Positions 37,123 through 49,545 of a stretch of 64,000 nt of DNA are shown piece after piece. The notes below the pieces were generated by a model. It saw nothing but the letters and a program-made list of their open reading frames with translations, did no database searches and had not been told where the DNA came from. Position numbers and translations under genes: made by a program. Source of the DNA: Siphonodentalium dalli (taxonomy: Eukaryota; Mollusca; Scaphopoda; Gadilida; Siphonodentaliidae); NCBI GenBank assembly GCA_032622095.1, contig CP136065.1:209230151-209294150 (forward strand), given 5' to 3'. Positions within the stretch are counted from its first letter, which is position 1, and each line of letters starts with the position of its first letter.

Positions 37123-38410
37123 TAAAACTCACTCCTGAACGCGATCCATGTCGGTGGGTATGAGTTGTGTGTTAAAACTCTCTCCTGATCGCGATCCATG
37201 TCGGTGGGTATGAGTTGTGTGTTAAAACTCTCTCCTGATCGCGATCCATGTCGGTGGGTATGAGTTGTGTGTTAAAACTATCTCCTGATCGCGATCCATG
37301 TCGGTGGGTATGAGTTGTGTGTTAAAACTCTCTCCTGATCGCGATCCATGTCAGTGGGTATGAGTTGTGTGTTAAAACTCTCTCCTGATCGCGATCCATG
37401 TCGGTGGGTATGAGTTGTGTGTTAAAACTCTCTCCTGATCGCGATCCATGTCGGTGGGTATGAGTTGTGTGTTAAAACTCTCTCCTGATCGCGATTCATG
37501 TCGGTGGGTATGAGTTGTGTGTTAAAACTCTCTCCTGATCGCGATCCATGTCAGTGGGTATGAGTTGTGTGTTAAAACTCACTCCTGAACGCGATCCATG
37601 TCGGTGGGTATGAGTTGTGTGTTAAAACTCTCTCCTGATCGCGATCCATGTCGGTGGGTATGAGTTGTGTGTTAAAACTATCTCCTGATCGCGATCCATG
37701 TCGGTGGGTATGAGTTGTGTGTTAACACTCTCTCCTGATCGCGATCCATGTCAGTGGGTATGAGTTGTGTGTTAAAACTCTCTCCTGATCGCGATCCATG
37801 TCGGTGGGTATGAGTTGTGTGTTAAAACTCTCTCCTGATCGCGATCCATGTCGGTGGGTATGAGTTGTGTGTTAAAACTCTCTCCTGATCGCGATCCATG
37901 TCGGTGGGTATGAGTTGTGTGTTAAAACTATCTCCTGATCGCGATCCATGTCGGTGGGTATGAGTTGTGTGTTAAAACTCTCTCCTGATCGCGATCCATG
38001 TCAGTGGGTATGAGTTGTGTGTTAAAACTCTCTCCTGATCGCGATCCATGTCGGTGGGTATGAGTTGTGTGTTAAAACTCTCTCCTGATCGCGATCCATG
38101 TCGGTGGGTATGAGTTGTGTGTTAAAACTCTCTCCTGATCGCGATCCATGTCGGTGGGTATGAGTTGTGTGTTAAAACTCTCTCCTGATCGCGATCCATG
38201 TCGGTGGGTATGAGTTGTGTGTTAAAACTCTCTCCTGATCGCGATCCATGTCGGTGGATATGAGTTGTGTGTTAAAACTCTCTCCTGATCGCGATCCATG
38301 TCGGTGGGTATGAGTTGTGTGTTAAAACTCTCTCCTGATCGCGATCCATGTCGGTGGGTATGAGTTGTGTGTTAAAACTATCTCCTGATCGCGATCCATG
38401 TCGGTGGGTA
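37123..38410. repeat. 50-bp satellite, main array (about 25.8 copies)
   Basis: Highly homogeneous 50-bp units, each carrying the palindrome GATCGCGATC. Variant bases recur in linked order: a unit with AAACTATCTCC is followed by a unit with GTCAGTGGG at 37279/37352, 37680/37752 and 37930/38002, and ACTCACTCCTGAACG occurs at 37128 and 37578. Linked variants imply block duplication. Despite regular spacing it is not a CRISPR array, because there are no spacers. Confidence 0.98.
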
Positions 38411-38984
38411 TTTACCTGTAGATGATTGTTGACTTCCACGAAAAAACTGTTGATTATTTCAACATTTAATATATGTCATAGTTGCTCTATGATTAAAGCA
38501 TTGGTGATACAAAATACACTTTCGGCTACAAATTGCAATGTTATTTCTTTTAATCACAATCAGATGTTGGGCATCTAAGTTTATCCGTCGTTAAGTTAGA
38601 TATTCACATTAACTCATTAAATCTGGCGCGGGAATCGAACATCGTTGCGCGTATCGAGTCTTAGAATCCAAGAATTCTGTTTTATACGTATAACTTGCTT
38701 CATCCCGTTGACCCTGTTTATCATTGAAATGATGATATCATTAACGGAAATAAAATGCCCTTAAATCGGCTTTTCTGGATGTCCCGGGAGTGTTCGGTGA
38801 TTATCTCCGAGATTGGCCTCTTCTTGTGAAAATAAGCACATAACGGGTGTATTTTAATGAGCGACATACATTCATATTAGTCCCAGTTAGAACGAATGTA
38901 GCGATTAATTTCAGTGTTATGGATATCCAAACCTACAAACAATATAAAAGTAGGAATGCACGACGGACCGCCACGTGATAATCC

Positions 38985-39030
38985 GGGAAAAAGTCATATT
39001 GGACTCCCGAATGTCATATTGGACTCCCAA
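38985..39030. repeat. AGTCATATTGGACTC direct repeat
   Basis: AGTCATATTGGACTCCC and TGTCATATTGGACTCCC occur 23 bp apart, and a related CACATTGGACTC lies in the stem of the hairpin at 39321. Confidence 0.8.
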
Positions 39031-39320
39031 GTGTGCAATATGATTTTTTTATCGGGACCCTGTGACGTCACGAATTAACTCCACTGCGAAATGAATCGGT
39101 GAAATTGTGATGCGTGCGCAACACTGGTGGATTTAGCAGACGTTTCGCTTCCGCATTGAGTTTTTTTCACTTTCCGTGTTTACTGTTCCAAATAATGCTT
39201 TCTGTTTATCAAAATACAGGCTTTTATAGATAATTAATTGCCGACAAATACCAAAAATAACCACAAAAGTTTTATACCCAAAATTTGGATAAACTTACAG
39301 ATGGGTAATAAAAATGTCAT

Positions 39321-39477
39321 TATACAATGTTGTGTGCAGTATGAGGTTTTCTTGTACTCGTTCAGGTTGTGGTGAAAAGTCACATTGGACTCGACACTGC
39401 GTGTCTCGTCCAATATGACTTTTCACCACAACCTGGACTCGTACAAGAAAAACACATACTGTACACAATATTGTATA
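39321..39477. repeat. Long hairpin, 77-bp arms
   Basis: 39321-39397 pairs with 39401-39477 with few mismatches. The inner stem includes CAGGTTGTGGTGAAAAGTCA and its complement, and the outer stem ends TATACAATGTTGTG / CACAATATTGTATA. Confidence 0.92.
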
Positions 39478-39556
39478 ATAACTTTATAATACTGTACACA
39501 ACTTTGTATAATAACTTTATAATACTATACACAACATTGTATAATAACTTTATATT
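39458..39556. repeat. 33-bp tandem repeat, 3 copies
   Basis: ACTGTACACAATATTGTATA followed by ATAACTTTATAAT repeats three times, starting in the outer arm of the preceding hairpin. Confidence 0.92.
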
Positions 39557-39714
39557 AATGCCGATATGAGCTTATTTTCATCAAAACAGATTGTCGGGGT
39601 TGACTTGGTAATAAATTGGAATAAATTATGTTTATGACATATTTAACAAAATGTACGCTTTTTATATAATGTGTTTTCACTGCAGCCGGCGCCATACAGA
39701 AGAACGTATATAAG

Positions 39715-39795
39715 TCGACTATGTACGGGCTTATTTCAGAATCAAATAATCCAATACGAACCTACAATGTATGTAAATATTATAGGTCGTGTATG
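39715..39795 (+). repeat. ATTATCTGC-family right-end fragment
   Basis: GGCTTATTTCAGAATCAAAT and TATTATAGGTCGTGTATGAT match the right end of the 27604-28245 element, diverged. Confidence 0.65.
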
Positions 39796-40000
39796 ATCCT
39801 ATTTTCGCGAGGGCATGTTGATCTCTTATAAAAGTTGCCGATTTGGTGGGTAGGGGCAATTCACTGCTCTCATAGGTTGTTCGTAGAGTGCTCATAAGCG
39901 AACTAAGTACTCTGTTTAGTACAGTACATGTTCCACATAACTCAATAATTTCGATGCTGCAGATTGGTAGGTTGAAACATGAACGTTGCATGTAATTTAA

Positions 40001-40357
40001 CCCTTTACCCAACAGAACGGTCCTGTGCCAATGCATTCTCTTATATATGCGAGTCGACCATAGGTCGCCTCGCATATATAAGAGAATGCATTGGCTTAAC
40101 ACATATTAAAGAAAAAATGGTAAAAAGTGTTAAAAAAAAGTTTTTTTTAGGCCAATGCATTCTCTTATATATGCGAGGCGACCTATGGTCGACTCGCATA
40201 TATAAGAGAATGCATTGGCACAGGGCATAACTGTAACTATCACAATGTGCTCAATGAGCCGGTTCCAATGATACCCATATTTCCATGGTTTTATTGAGAC
40301 AGACCGAAGATAATTTAGGCTGTTAGGGCGTTTCTGGGCGTTCTGTTGGGTAAAGGG
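40001..40357 (+). mobile_element. piggyBac-type MITE, copy 3 (357 bp)
   Basis: TTAA flanks at 39997-40000 and 40358-40361, terminal CCCTTTACCCAACAGAACGG and its inverted counterpart. Hairpins are at 40027-40095 and 40151-40219. Same orientation as copy 2, with a shorter spacer between the hairpins and a changed right-end sequence (GGGCGTTTCTGGGCG in place of GGCCGGTTTTGGCCGG). Confidence 0.94.
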
Positions 40358-40410
40358 TTAAAGTTCTAACATGGAGCCGGAATCGGTTGACAAACCGTTC
40401 AATTAGAGAT

Positions 40411-40559
40411 TAGGCCTCTCAATTTAAGACTATATACGATTCTCATGAATCAACCGCTTCCCGGAGTGTAATTAGCTCACTAATTATATAGGCCTCTAAA
40501 TTTAAGACTAAACGATTCTCATTAAGCAACCGCTTCCCGGAGTGTAATTAGCTCACTAA
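40411..40559 (+). repeat. Tandem duplication, about 77 bp unit
   Basis: TAGGCCTCTMAATTTAAGACT, ACGATTCTCAT and CCGCTTCCCGGAGTGTAATT occur in the same order at 40411-40483 and 40488-40559. Confidence 0.9.
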
Positions 40560-40935
40560 CGTTGACCTTTGTTGGCAGTAAACATTAAGTTCGTGCACAC
40601 CATCAGATGCAGAAACGAGGCAATATACGTCGCTGTTTGAACTGTATTTCCGTATAACGACCTGCGGTTCATTATGGTAATGACCACCGAGCTTCGGAAT
40701 TCAATCGAAGCCTTCCCCGCACTCCCGCGAGAATACGTTGGAACAACGATAACACGGGGATGCATTGATTGCGCGCACGATACCAGATTATTTTGTAATG
40801 CGCAGGAACACATTTAGTCAATCGAAGAAAGTGCTAAGACGGCCTATAAGTGGACGCCCAACCTATGTTTGTACCAAACTCGAGACTCCTCGCCAGTATA
40901 ATGACCGCGTAATATTGTTGTTGGAGCGACACACA

Positions 40936-43522
40936 CACTGAAAAAAAAAACTTAGTCATAGCCTTAGTCAACCCGTAACTTAGTTATTTTTTGACTAACG
41001 TAGCCAAAAGTAACTAAGTGTGACCTTAGTCACACCTTAGTTACTAAGGTTAATATTTTCTTGATTCAGTCATGCCGTCAAAACTCAATAGTATACTTAT
41101 CGGCGACATATTATATACGGCAATGACTCCATACAGTATGACTGAATCTTACTCTGCTGACATTTAATATGCATATAATATCGCATTATTTCTGTGTTAA
41201 TCGGGTGGGTACGTCTATGGACGAGTACGTAAATTTAACGCAAATTATTGTCACGCGATTTTTTGGCTGACATTTTTAATTCGGAAAAATCACTAAAATC
41301 AGAGTGATTTAGACGTGATATTGGCGTCGAATAAACTAAAAGAGACGACATATTACATAAATAACAACCATGGCGTATTTGGAGAGCGGATAAAACCAGG
41401 ATAAAAGATAATAATCTGCGAAACCGTTCATCGTGTATTGTTGAACTAATTTATTATTCAGCTGCTTTCAACAAGTGGACAATTTGTCAATAATAGCTTG
41501 AATCTTTATTCTGCATGTGAAAGAACGGCGCCTGAAATATTTGCTGCCAAATTAGATGTGTGCCTGATGACTCCTTCAAGGTTACTTGTACCGTACACAG
41601 TACTGTACAGTACATACAGTGTGGTGAACGTTTTTCGCTGTGGCATTGTGGACGACTACCCCAAGTTGAAGTTCATTCCGGCTTGGTTTGGTGATCGAGA
41701 CTGTTACCTGTTTGATTGCGGACAGTTGTTAAAGACGGTCTGATTTCGGTTCCTTTGATAACCGCACAAGTTTAAATTCTGCGAAAAAAAGGCTTATTAA
41801 TCATTGACAATTTCCACTAAATTAATCGAGAGCAGTGATGCATGCCAATTAATCGATGAATCATGGCATGATCCATTCAATCGAATCAATGGTCTGACTT
41901 CATTCAGATGAACACAAGGCTGAAGCTTCGATGTCAAGCAATAGTGACAATAATAACAACGACTCAACGAGCAGCTATTAATATTAGAATGGTGAAAATG
42001 CAGTTGACAGTACTTGTTCAGAATCTGATTCTATCAGAGCACATTGACATGCATGTACAATTACAAGAGAGGATATGCGGCGTGCGCACCAGTGTAATTC
42101 ACAGAGCTCCAACGTCAACAAAACACCAAAAACAATGAAACTGATGCCGTGTAGTGATGGATGATCACATACATGTATCTACAATTCCAACTTTACAATG
42201 ACCCCGACCAATTCATCTGTGTTCAACATTGTTCATTGAAATGTGTGGATATGAGACATTGTCATTATTCGCCATGTTATCGTCAAGTTACCGGCATCAC
42301 GACAATTTACCAGGAGTACACTGTTATTGGTTGGATGTTCTTATCAAACTATCTTCGGCTGATTCACTGATATTTCATGGAAAATGTGCGACTACATGAG
42401 AACATTGTCGCCAAGTCATTGCGCACAGTTACATGTTTATTGGATCTGCTGTTGTCTTGAAGGGACCAATCCCAAATACCGGTAGCTGTTGTTGATATAT
42501 ACAGTAGTACAGTACCAGTGAAAAGAAGTGGTATATTAAGCATGCTATTTTCGCAATTGGAAACACTTATAAGCATGTCGCTTGTGATATTATTGCAATA
42601 TTTTGCGCTTAATATGGTGACACTTTGCGCTCAAAATTGTGACATTTAAATCAAATATTGCGAGGTTTGTGTCCGCGATTCACTCAAAATGTGACCGCAA
42701 CAAAGCGTTCATAATTGCATGCATTTCTGAAAACAAACATTCATTTGTTAAATAGAGGTATTCACCAAGTCTATGCCTGTGTGGATATGCACGCTTGTAT
42801 CAAGCCAAGGCGGTGTTCCTGAAATTATTGTGACGAGCCTGAAGGCAAGTCACGATGTGTGTCGGAAACTACACCGTGGCTTGATACAAGCGCTCAGTTC
42901 CACACATAGTGGTGAAGATATTTATCATATAATATAAAACTCTTCATTTCCTCCGATTTAATCTTCTATGTTGGTCGTTCGTTATCATTTTAATGTAAGC
43001 ATAAATTTTTGTTTCAATTTGAAACAATTATCGACTGGTCAGATATTGAATGTATATTCAATGCATACTAGTATTCTGTGATGAATAATTTTCTTTCAAG
43101 ATAAAACATTGTTAATATTGTCTAATTGTTTCAATAGTTAATAAAATTTATGTTGCTACCTGTAAGTCATTATTTTCAGTTATTTTAATCTGCAGTTGCG
43201 ATGTTCAGCTGAGGCTGCAGGGCTATGATACCCCCAATAATTAGGCCCAATTAAATGTACTAATGGATACAGTGATGACTTAGTCAAGCCTTAGTTATTT
43301 CTGACTAAGGCCTTAGTCATTTCTGACTAAGGCCTTAGTCATTTCTGACTATAAGGCCTTAGTATTTCTGACTTAGGCCTTAGTCATTTCTGACTAAGGC
43401 CTTAGTCAGAAATGACTAAGGGCAACCTTAGTCATTTCTGACTAAGCTAAGTTAGTTAGTTTTGAGACGGGGGTTCTGACTAAGGTAACATAGTTACTTT
43501 TGACTATTTTTTTTTTTCAGTG
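40936..43522. mobile_element. CACTG-ended DNA element with CTTAGTCA iterations
   Basis: The left end CACTGAAAAAAAAAACTTAG (40936) and right end ending TTTTTTTCAGTG (43522) are inverted copies. Both subterminal regions (40950-41050 and 43275-43500) carry CTTAGTCA / TGACTAAG words many times in both orientations, ten or more on the right. CA flanks both ends but lies in a CA run, so the target duplication is unproven. Interior frames (41498-41743, 41908-42138, 42161-42370) run in one direction, but no transposase motif was recognised. Confidence 0.78.
42774..42912. repeat. Hairpin inside the CTTAGTCA element
   Basis: GCTTGTATCAAGCC pairs with GGCTTGATACAAGC, the next segment GCGGTGTTCC with GGAAACTACACCG loosely, and outer TGTGGA / TCCACA and CTATG / CATAG. 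Confidence 0.85.
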
Positions 43523-43924
43523 CACCGAACGTTATTGGGAAATAGCTTTAGTGCAACTCAGCTTCGAAAATTGTTCAAAATAACTGATCTGTAACACCGA
43601 GAGTATATACGTGAACAAGTATCATGTTCGTCGTATTCCCTTGATTCAGATACCAACACCCAAGCTGCAAAACAGAGTTCAGTCCCCTCGCTACACCATG
43701 TCTGACCGCTGCCCCGGTGTGTATTTTCTTAAACAAATCTACATATTTTTATTGAAGTATTCTGTTAGTTACAATTCATTCTGGCTTGATCTAGACAATT
43801 TCCAAAATGAATATGGACAGTTCAGTTTCTCAGAATAATACAGAATGAATTGCAACCTACAGATAGTCTCAAATAAATAAATGTGCGATTTCTTCGCATT
43901 ATGAGTAGGTGTTGGCAGCGTCAT

Positions 43925-46900
43925 TAGTCCAGGCACATTAGGCGTGAATGGGGAAAAGTAAGGAAATAAATCCCGGAAAGCTGATTTTTTTATATTATTT
44001 AGGCCATAACATCGCGGATGCGTCACGAAAAGTCCCATAAAATCGGAGTTGAGCTTTCGGAGTTAACCAATTTTTTTCATAAAAAAATAAAAAGTTATAT
44101 ATTTTTCACAATCATAGGAATAATGGGATGTTATAACAATTTTTCAGCCAAAACATATACCAAATGTACTCAATATTGTTCAAAACACAATTCTCGAACC
44201 AGAGATACAAATTCAACGGGGGGATTTGAATGAATTTCGCAGATATGGATATAAAATAACATAATGACCCCAAAAAATGACGATTTTTTCAGACAATCTG
44301 TATTATTCGATGTCAAATTTCTCGGGCTATTCATTACGTAGGCGCAAGCAATTTGTTTTAAAAATTGCACAGATATCACTCCTCCAACATAATATGTGGG
44401 ATTAGCAACTATACCTATGATAAGTGGTCAATACTTGTAAAAACATAACCCTACCCCTTAAACTGGCTCTCGTCACATTTTGCCCTTCCGCTAGTCCAAG
44501 TGCTTGTTGTAGAAAACACACCAACTGTGAAAAGGGCGATAAAAGCATGAAACTTGGCACATATGTTCCTTATACGCTACTGCTCATTTTCACATGTGGC
44601 GTCATTTGCAACAGGCTCTTCGTAGCAACGGTTGCTAGGCAACTACCCGGCATCGGATTAATGCATATGACTGATATTATACGTGTTCTAACAAACTAAA
44701 CTACGCCGTGTAGCATGTTTATGGTGAACTTATTTGTTGTCAGTTTTGACCTGACTGACAAATTGCCATATTACTTACTTACAAGGGGTGGCGGTTGCTA
44801 GGGACGCACACACAATCTAAAAATGCACATATGACTGATATTATGGTAGCTTTAACAAACTAAACTACACCTAATAGCACTTTTGTGTTGAAAGCAATTA
44901 GAATAGTTATTGTTAGTGTTGAGATGGCTGAAAAAAATACCATATAATTCTTACTTATATGAGTGGTAACTGTTGCCAGGGTCATACCCGAAATACAAAC
45001 ATGCACATATGACTGATATTATGGTAGTATTAACGTTTGTATGGTGAAAACAATGGCTGAAAAAAATACCATATAATTCTTACTTATATGAGTGGTAACT
45101 GTTGCCAGGGTCACACCCGAAATACAAACATGCACATATGACTGATATTATGGTAGTATTAATGTTTTTATGGTGAAAACAATTATAAATGTTGTTAGTG
45201 TGAGTCTAACCAGAATATGGGTACACTTATCCGTTGTGGTCCATCAGTTTAGATATCGGAAATTCAAAGTGAGAGTTGAAAAGTTGTTGCTTATATTTAA
45301 TATGAGGCATGGCCATAATAGTTATATAAGCCATAGTCCCAGACAGCTAGATATATAATGTAAGTCACGGACCAACTCTACTATATATGAAGAACATAGC
45401 TAGGGTCAGCCACCAATATGTTAGCCATGGCCCTGGCCTACAATAGTTAGGTTAGGAACCCAGACACATATATACTCACAGGACCCATGTCCATACATAT
45501 AGGCTATGTACGTAGGATATGTATAGTCCATGAACCAGACCGCTTCATATAACCATACATGCATGATATCTATGATCATGACCATGACACTGTTACATGG
45601 TGCAAATAACAAAGTGCCCACAGATAGACCATGTACTAAGATACCATAGACCAAGTCCGATGCACAATAGATTAGTGCACCATGGATTCAGGAACCTATA
45701 TATGGTATGAACATATGAGACAGTTTTATGACAGACCAACCTATATATAGATATTGCACCGATGCCACATAGACGAAAGTTAAGGATGGGGGGCCCTTAT
45801 AAATAGCCCATACACATATGGCACTGTAGGTTGGCCATGGACACATATCCATACGTGTAGGCCATGGACCAAGGCCGATATATGTATGCCATATTGAATT
45901 ATACCCAGGCATAAGCAGGTGTCTGTCTATATGTAGGATATGGACCCACCCCTCGTACGTGATATATATACACCAAAGACCCAGGCAAGTTTAAATAGTG
46001 TTAATACACAAGTGACTATAATGATGTATGCAGTGATACAGGTGCCTATATGTAGGACATGGACACATGTCCCTAAATAAAAGCTACGGCACCGGCGTTA
46101 TCAATCATTTCATAGATTTACATATATGCTGGTAGGCCATGGACTGATCCACATATATAGGAGACACATGGACCCTACGGGTAAGTCCATGCATGTGGAT
46201 GGATCCACGTCTCTATACTATATGAATACCGTATACGTACGTCCGTTTTCAGCCATTCGACCAACGCCCTATAGCATGAAGGTCCATATCGATTGGTCGT
46301 GTGCACCACCATAGCTTGGCTATGGACCCAGGCTCATATAGGTAGGAAATTGAGACGGGCCCCTATGGACAGCCCATGTATCCAGGCTGATTTAGTTATG
46401 ACTTTATTACAAGACATTTATATGTAAAACATGAACCCATCCCATGAATGTACATGTGCCATGACTATCTAGGTTATAACCACAGCCACGCATACGCTAT
46501 GGACCCATATGAACACCACATGTAGTGCAAATACACAAGTGTCTATAGTTATGTACACATGACATGTACCCAGGCAAATCAATAGAACGAACCCTAAATA
46601 GTATATCATCGGCCCAGGCCCCTTTCTATGACATGGACACAGTAGTTAAGACACGTCATTGGATGCTGTTCCTTAGTAACTGTGGGTTGGTAATGGGCCC
46701 ATGGCTGCCCATGTAAATGGGTATTGGTCACCGGTTCCAAAGGGTAGTTCATGGTATCTCAATCTGAAATATATAGGCCACGCTCATGTACGAGCTCCTA
46801 TAGACTTGTAAATGACTCATGACCATGTATTGACATATATGTAGTTATGGCATGGATATGAAAGAAACACAGTTAGTTCATACCGTATAGCAACTGGTAT

Positions 46901-48622
46901 GCGGATGCTACCACACTGTGATAGAGTGTTCTGCATGGATGCCATTGTCAAATGTAGTGCAAATGTCGGATTCCACGGAGGGGGGTTCAGGTGGTATCGA
47001 CATAAATGTGGGTCAATATTTTTACATGTCTCATCAAAATGTATTCCAAAAATCGAATCATGGAAGAAACAATATTAAACTCCACACAGGTATGTGATTC
47101 TGATAAAACTAACTGAATAGTCTGTCAGTTTAAAGAAGATTTGTCAATGGTAGGTGGTTACCTAGCAACAATGAAACCTCAATACCAATTTGCCACACGA
47201 GAATGCGTCAGTACACAACACAACAACCTTTAGTTATGCATTATTGTCAATATAAGCATAATATGGCATATTATGAAACAATTATATCATGCAAATTTCC
47301 CAAAACTCATGCCATATCATGAAACAGTTATATCAGTTAAATTACCAGAAACTCATACATATGGTATGCTTTCAAATGTGGGTATGTCCATAGCAACCAC
47401 TACACACCAGTTAGGTAAAGAATGCGGCAACGTTACTGCCATGTTCACTCTAACAACAATTATAATAATTGTTTTCAATATAAAAATGTTACATGGCGTA
47501 GTTTAGTTTGTTAAAACTATCATAATATCAGCCATGTGTGCATTTTTCGATGTTTGGTATGTCCCTAGCAACGCAACCGTTACCAGAAATATATAGTAAT
47601 TTTAAAGTCGAACCCACACTAACAATAACTATTACAATTGTTTCACCATAAAATGATAATGACGTAGTTTATATTAGTTTGTCAAAACTATCATAATATC
47701 AGTCAGCTCGGCATTTTTCGATTTCGGGTATGTCCCTAGCAACCGTTAACACCCCTGTAAGTAAGAACTATGGTAATTTTCCAGCCAAATCTACTCGAAC
47801 AACAACTAATATTACTTTTACCATAAAAATGCTGCATGACGTAGGTTAGATTGTTAAAACTGCCATAATATCAGTCATATTTGTATTTCTTCGATGTGGG
47901 ATAGTTGCCTAGCAACCGTTGTCAAGGACGGACCTGCCACGACGTCTATACATCTGAAAATGATTAATAGTGTATAAAGAACCTATGTGCCAAGTTTCAT
48001 AGTGTTATCACCATTTGTACAATTGTTACGTCAAACGCCAGGACTATTATATGGTATTTTGCCTTTCAGATACTCAAAGCAATGGGGTACGTTTTAGGGG
48101 GTAGTGTTATGTTTCCGGCTATAAAATCTTAAAGATGGTGATGGTTCGATATATCTCATCACTTTTCTGTTCTGAACTAACCACTCTTCCAGTATAATGG
48201 TTCATATTTTAGCTCATTGTCGTCTGAATATCTTTACTCACCCTCTTTTGTTAGGAAAATTTTGAATCACCATGCGATTTATATGCTCTCTTCGCCAATA
48301 AATGTCATCACAATTATGGAATATCGACTGTTAGTAAGCTCTAGCACCAATTACGCATATCTATCGACACATGCTTCATGATGGACGGGTATGTGTGAAG
48401 ATTGAGTCCATAAATTAGCCTACATATGACTGCATTCGCATATGGTCTAATGGAATTTCGTCAGAAATTGCACCATTGCGAAAAATCATGATATCTCAAA
48501 AAGCTCAACTCGGATTCTAGGGGACTTTTGCCAAGTTGTTCATAAACATGTTCTTATTAATCCCTGAAAACTTCAGCTTTCCGGGATTTTTTGCACTAGT
48601 GAAACCTAATGTGCCTGGACTA
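43925..48622. mobile_element. Foldback element P3, 4.7 kb with tandem-repeat arms
   Basis: Terminal TAGTCCAGGCACATTAGG (43925-43942) recurs inverted at 48605-48622. Flanking CAT on both sides may be a 3-bp target duplication. Further pairs are ATCCCGGAAAGCTGA with its complement (43974 with about 48582), CGGAGTTGAGCTTT with AAAGCTCAACTCGG, and AACATAACCCTACCCCTTAA with the complement of GGGGGTAGTGTTATG (48098). The inner arms (44600-45190 and 47155-47960) consist of tandem units with GTTGCTAGG and ATGACTGATATTATGGTAG; at 44925-45180 two units are almost identical with a period near 128 bp. No transposase frame seen. Confidence 0.82.
45360..46900. repeat. Degenerate CCATGGACCCAGG / TATATAGG satellite core of P3
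   Basis: The stretch is dominated by irregular repeats of words such as GGCCATGGACCCAGGC, CATATATGTAGG and CCCATGTCCATAC, in one predominant orientation. No fixed period could be read by eye. Frames here (45421-45654, 45688-45912, 46126-46314) are translations of the repeat. Confidence 0.75.
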
Positions 48623-48639
48623 CATGCCTTGCGTAGGGA

Positions 48640-49036
48640 AATGAACTTTGCATGAAGCTCGACCAATATCTTGAACATAGGATTTGCTAACAAAGTTCCA
48701 TTCCAGTATTTAGTATCATTACCAGAATTTCTTTCTGGCTCGGAACCTGATAGCGATTAATTGCACGATATAAGAAATAAGTGTAACACTATTTGGAAGA
48801 ATACACAAATTATTCACATAATATTATCTTATCTATGCTATTGTCATTAGCGGTACGCGATGGTACGTGTTAGAATGAAGACCTTTTTGATATTATTTGG
48901 TATCAGACATTCATAATCAACGTTGAGGAGATATTACAACTGAAATCCGATTTGGTTTGCACGACAGGTAATCCGCATTAAAGATAGAGATTGCGTCTCT
49001 TAAACACATGTTCAAGAGTTTGAAATGTTTTAGCTA
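48640..49036. other. No gene recognised
   Basis: AT-rich spacer between P3 and the LINE remnant. Confidence 0.4.
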
Positions 49037-49545
49037 TTACGTCACATCAGTGCTATAATAAGGTCCCCCATACCACAATTCTACTATAAACGCTATGCAA
49101 TATAGTTGTATCTCCGTCGTTGTTGTTTCGGTCCGTGCTATAAGATCGTATCTCCTTGTCCAATTAAATCGCCATATAACTCCTACAATGCGATTTGGCT
49201 TTCCAATCACCGAATTTACTTGTGTGTCGAACTTCAGTTGATCATCAATATGTACACCGAGATCTTTTTTCCGATCTCGATTGTGATATCGTGGATGTTC
49301 TAATGTGTCTATCATAAAGTAGGAATTTCTAGGATTATTATAGCCAAAATGAAGAACGTGAATTTTTAAAGAATTGAATCTAAGTTGCCAGTCCTGGGAC
49401 CACTTCGAAACGGAATCTTTATCAGCCTGAATGCCATGATGGGTGGGTTTCCGATGATTTGTGTGTCATTTGCGAAAAATTGGCACATACATGACGTTGT
49501 GATTGGCAGATCATTAATGTACACAGGAAATATGGCACTTCAATA
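49037..49545 (-). pseudogene. LINE reverse transcriptase, C-terminal part of RT (broken)
   Basis: Read leftwards, the frame gives VYINDLPITTSCMCQFFAND, where FANDTQI stands in place of the YADD-type catalytic box (first catalytic Asp changed to Asn). After a frameshift come QADKDSVSKWSQDWQLRFNS, then KDLGVHIDDQLKFDTQVNS and IGKPNRIVGVIWR of the RT thumb. These are standard landmarks of non-LTR retrotransposon RT (CR1/L2/Jockey-like). At least one frameshift and the lost aspartate mean it is dead. It continues from 50281-50745 across the inserted element; about 60 codons of the expected RT between the two parts are absent. Confidence 0.9.

Noticed and set aside
37123-38410. Regular 50-bp repeats as a CRISPR array
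   Set aside because: The repeats abut without unique spacers and the context is eukaryotic.
41498-42370. Transposase gene in the CTTAGTCA element
   Set aside because: Three same-strand frames lie inside the element, but none shows a catalytic or DNA-binding motif I can identify.
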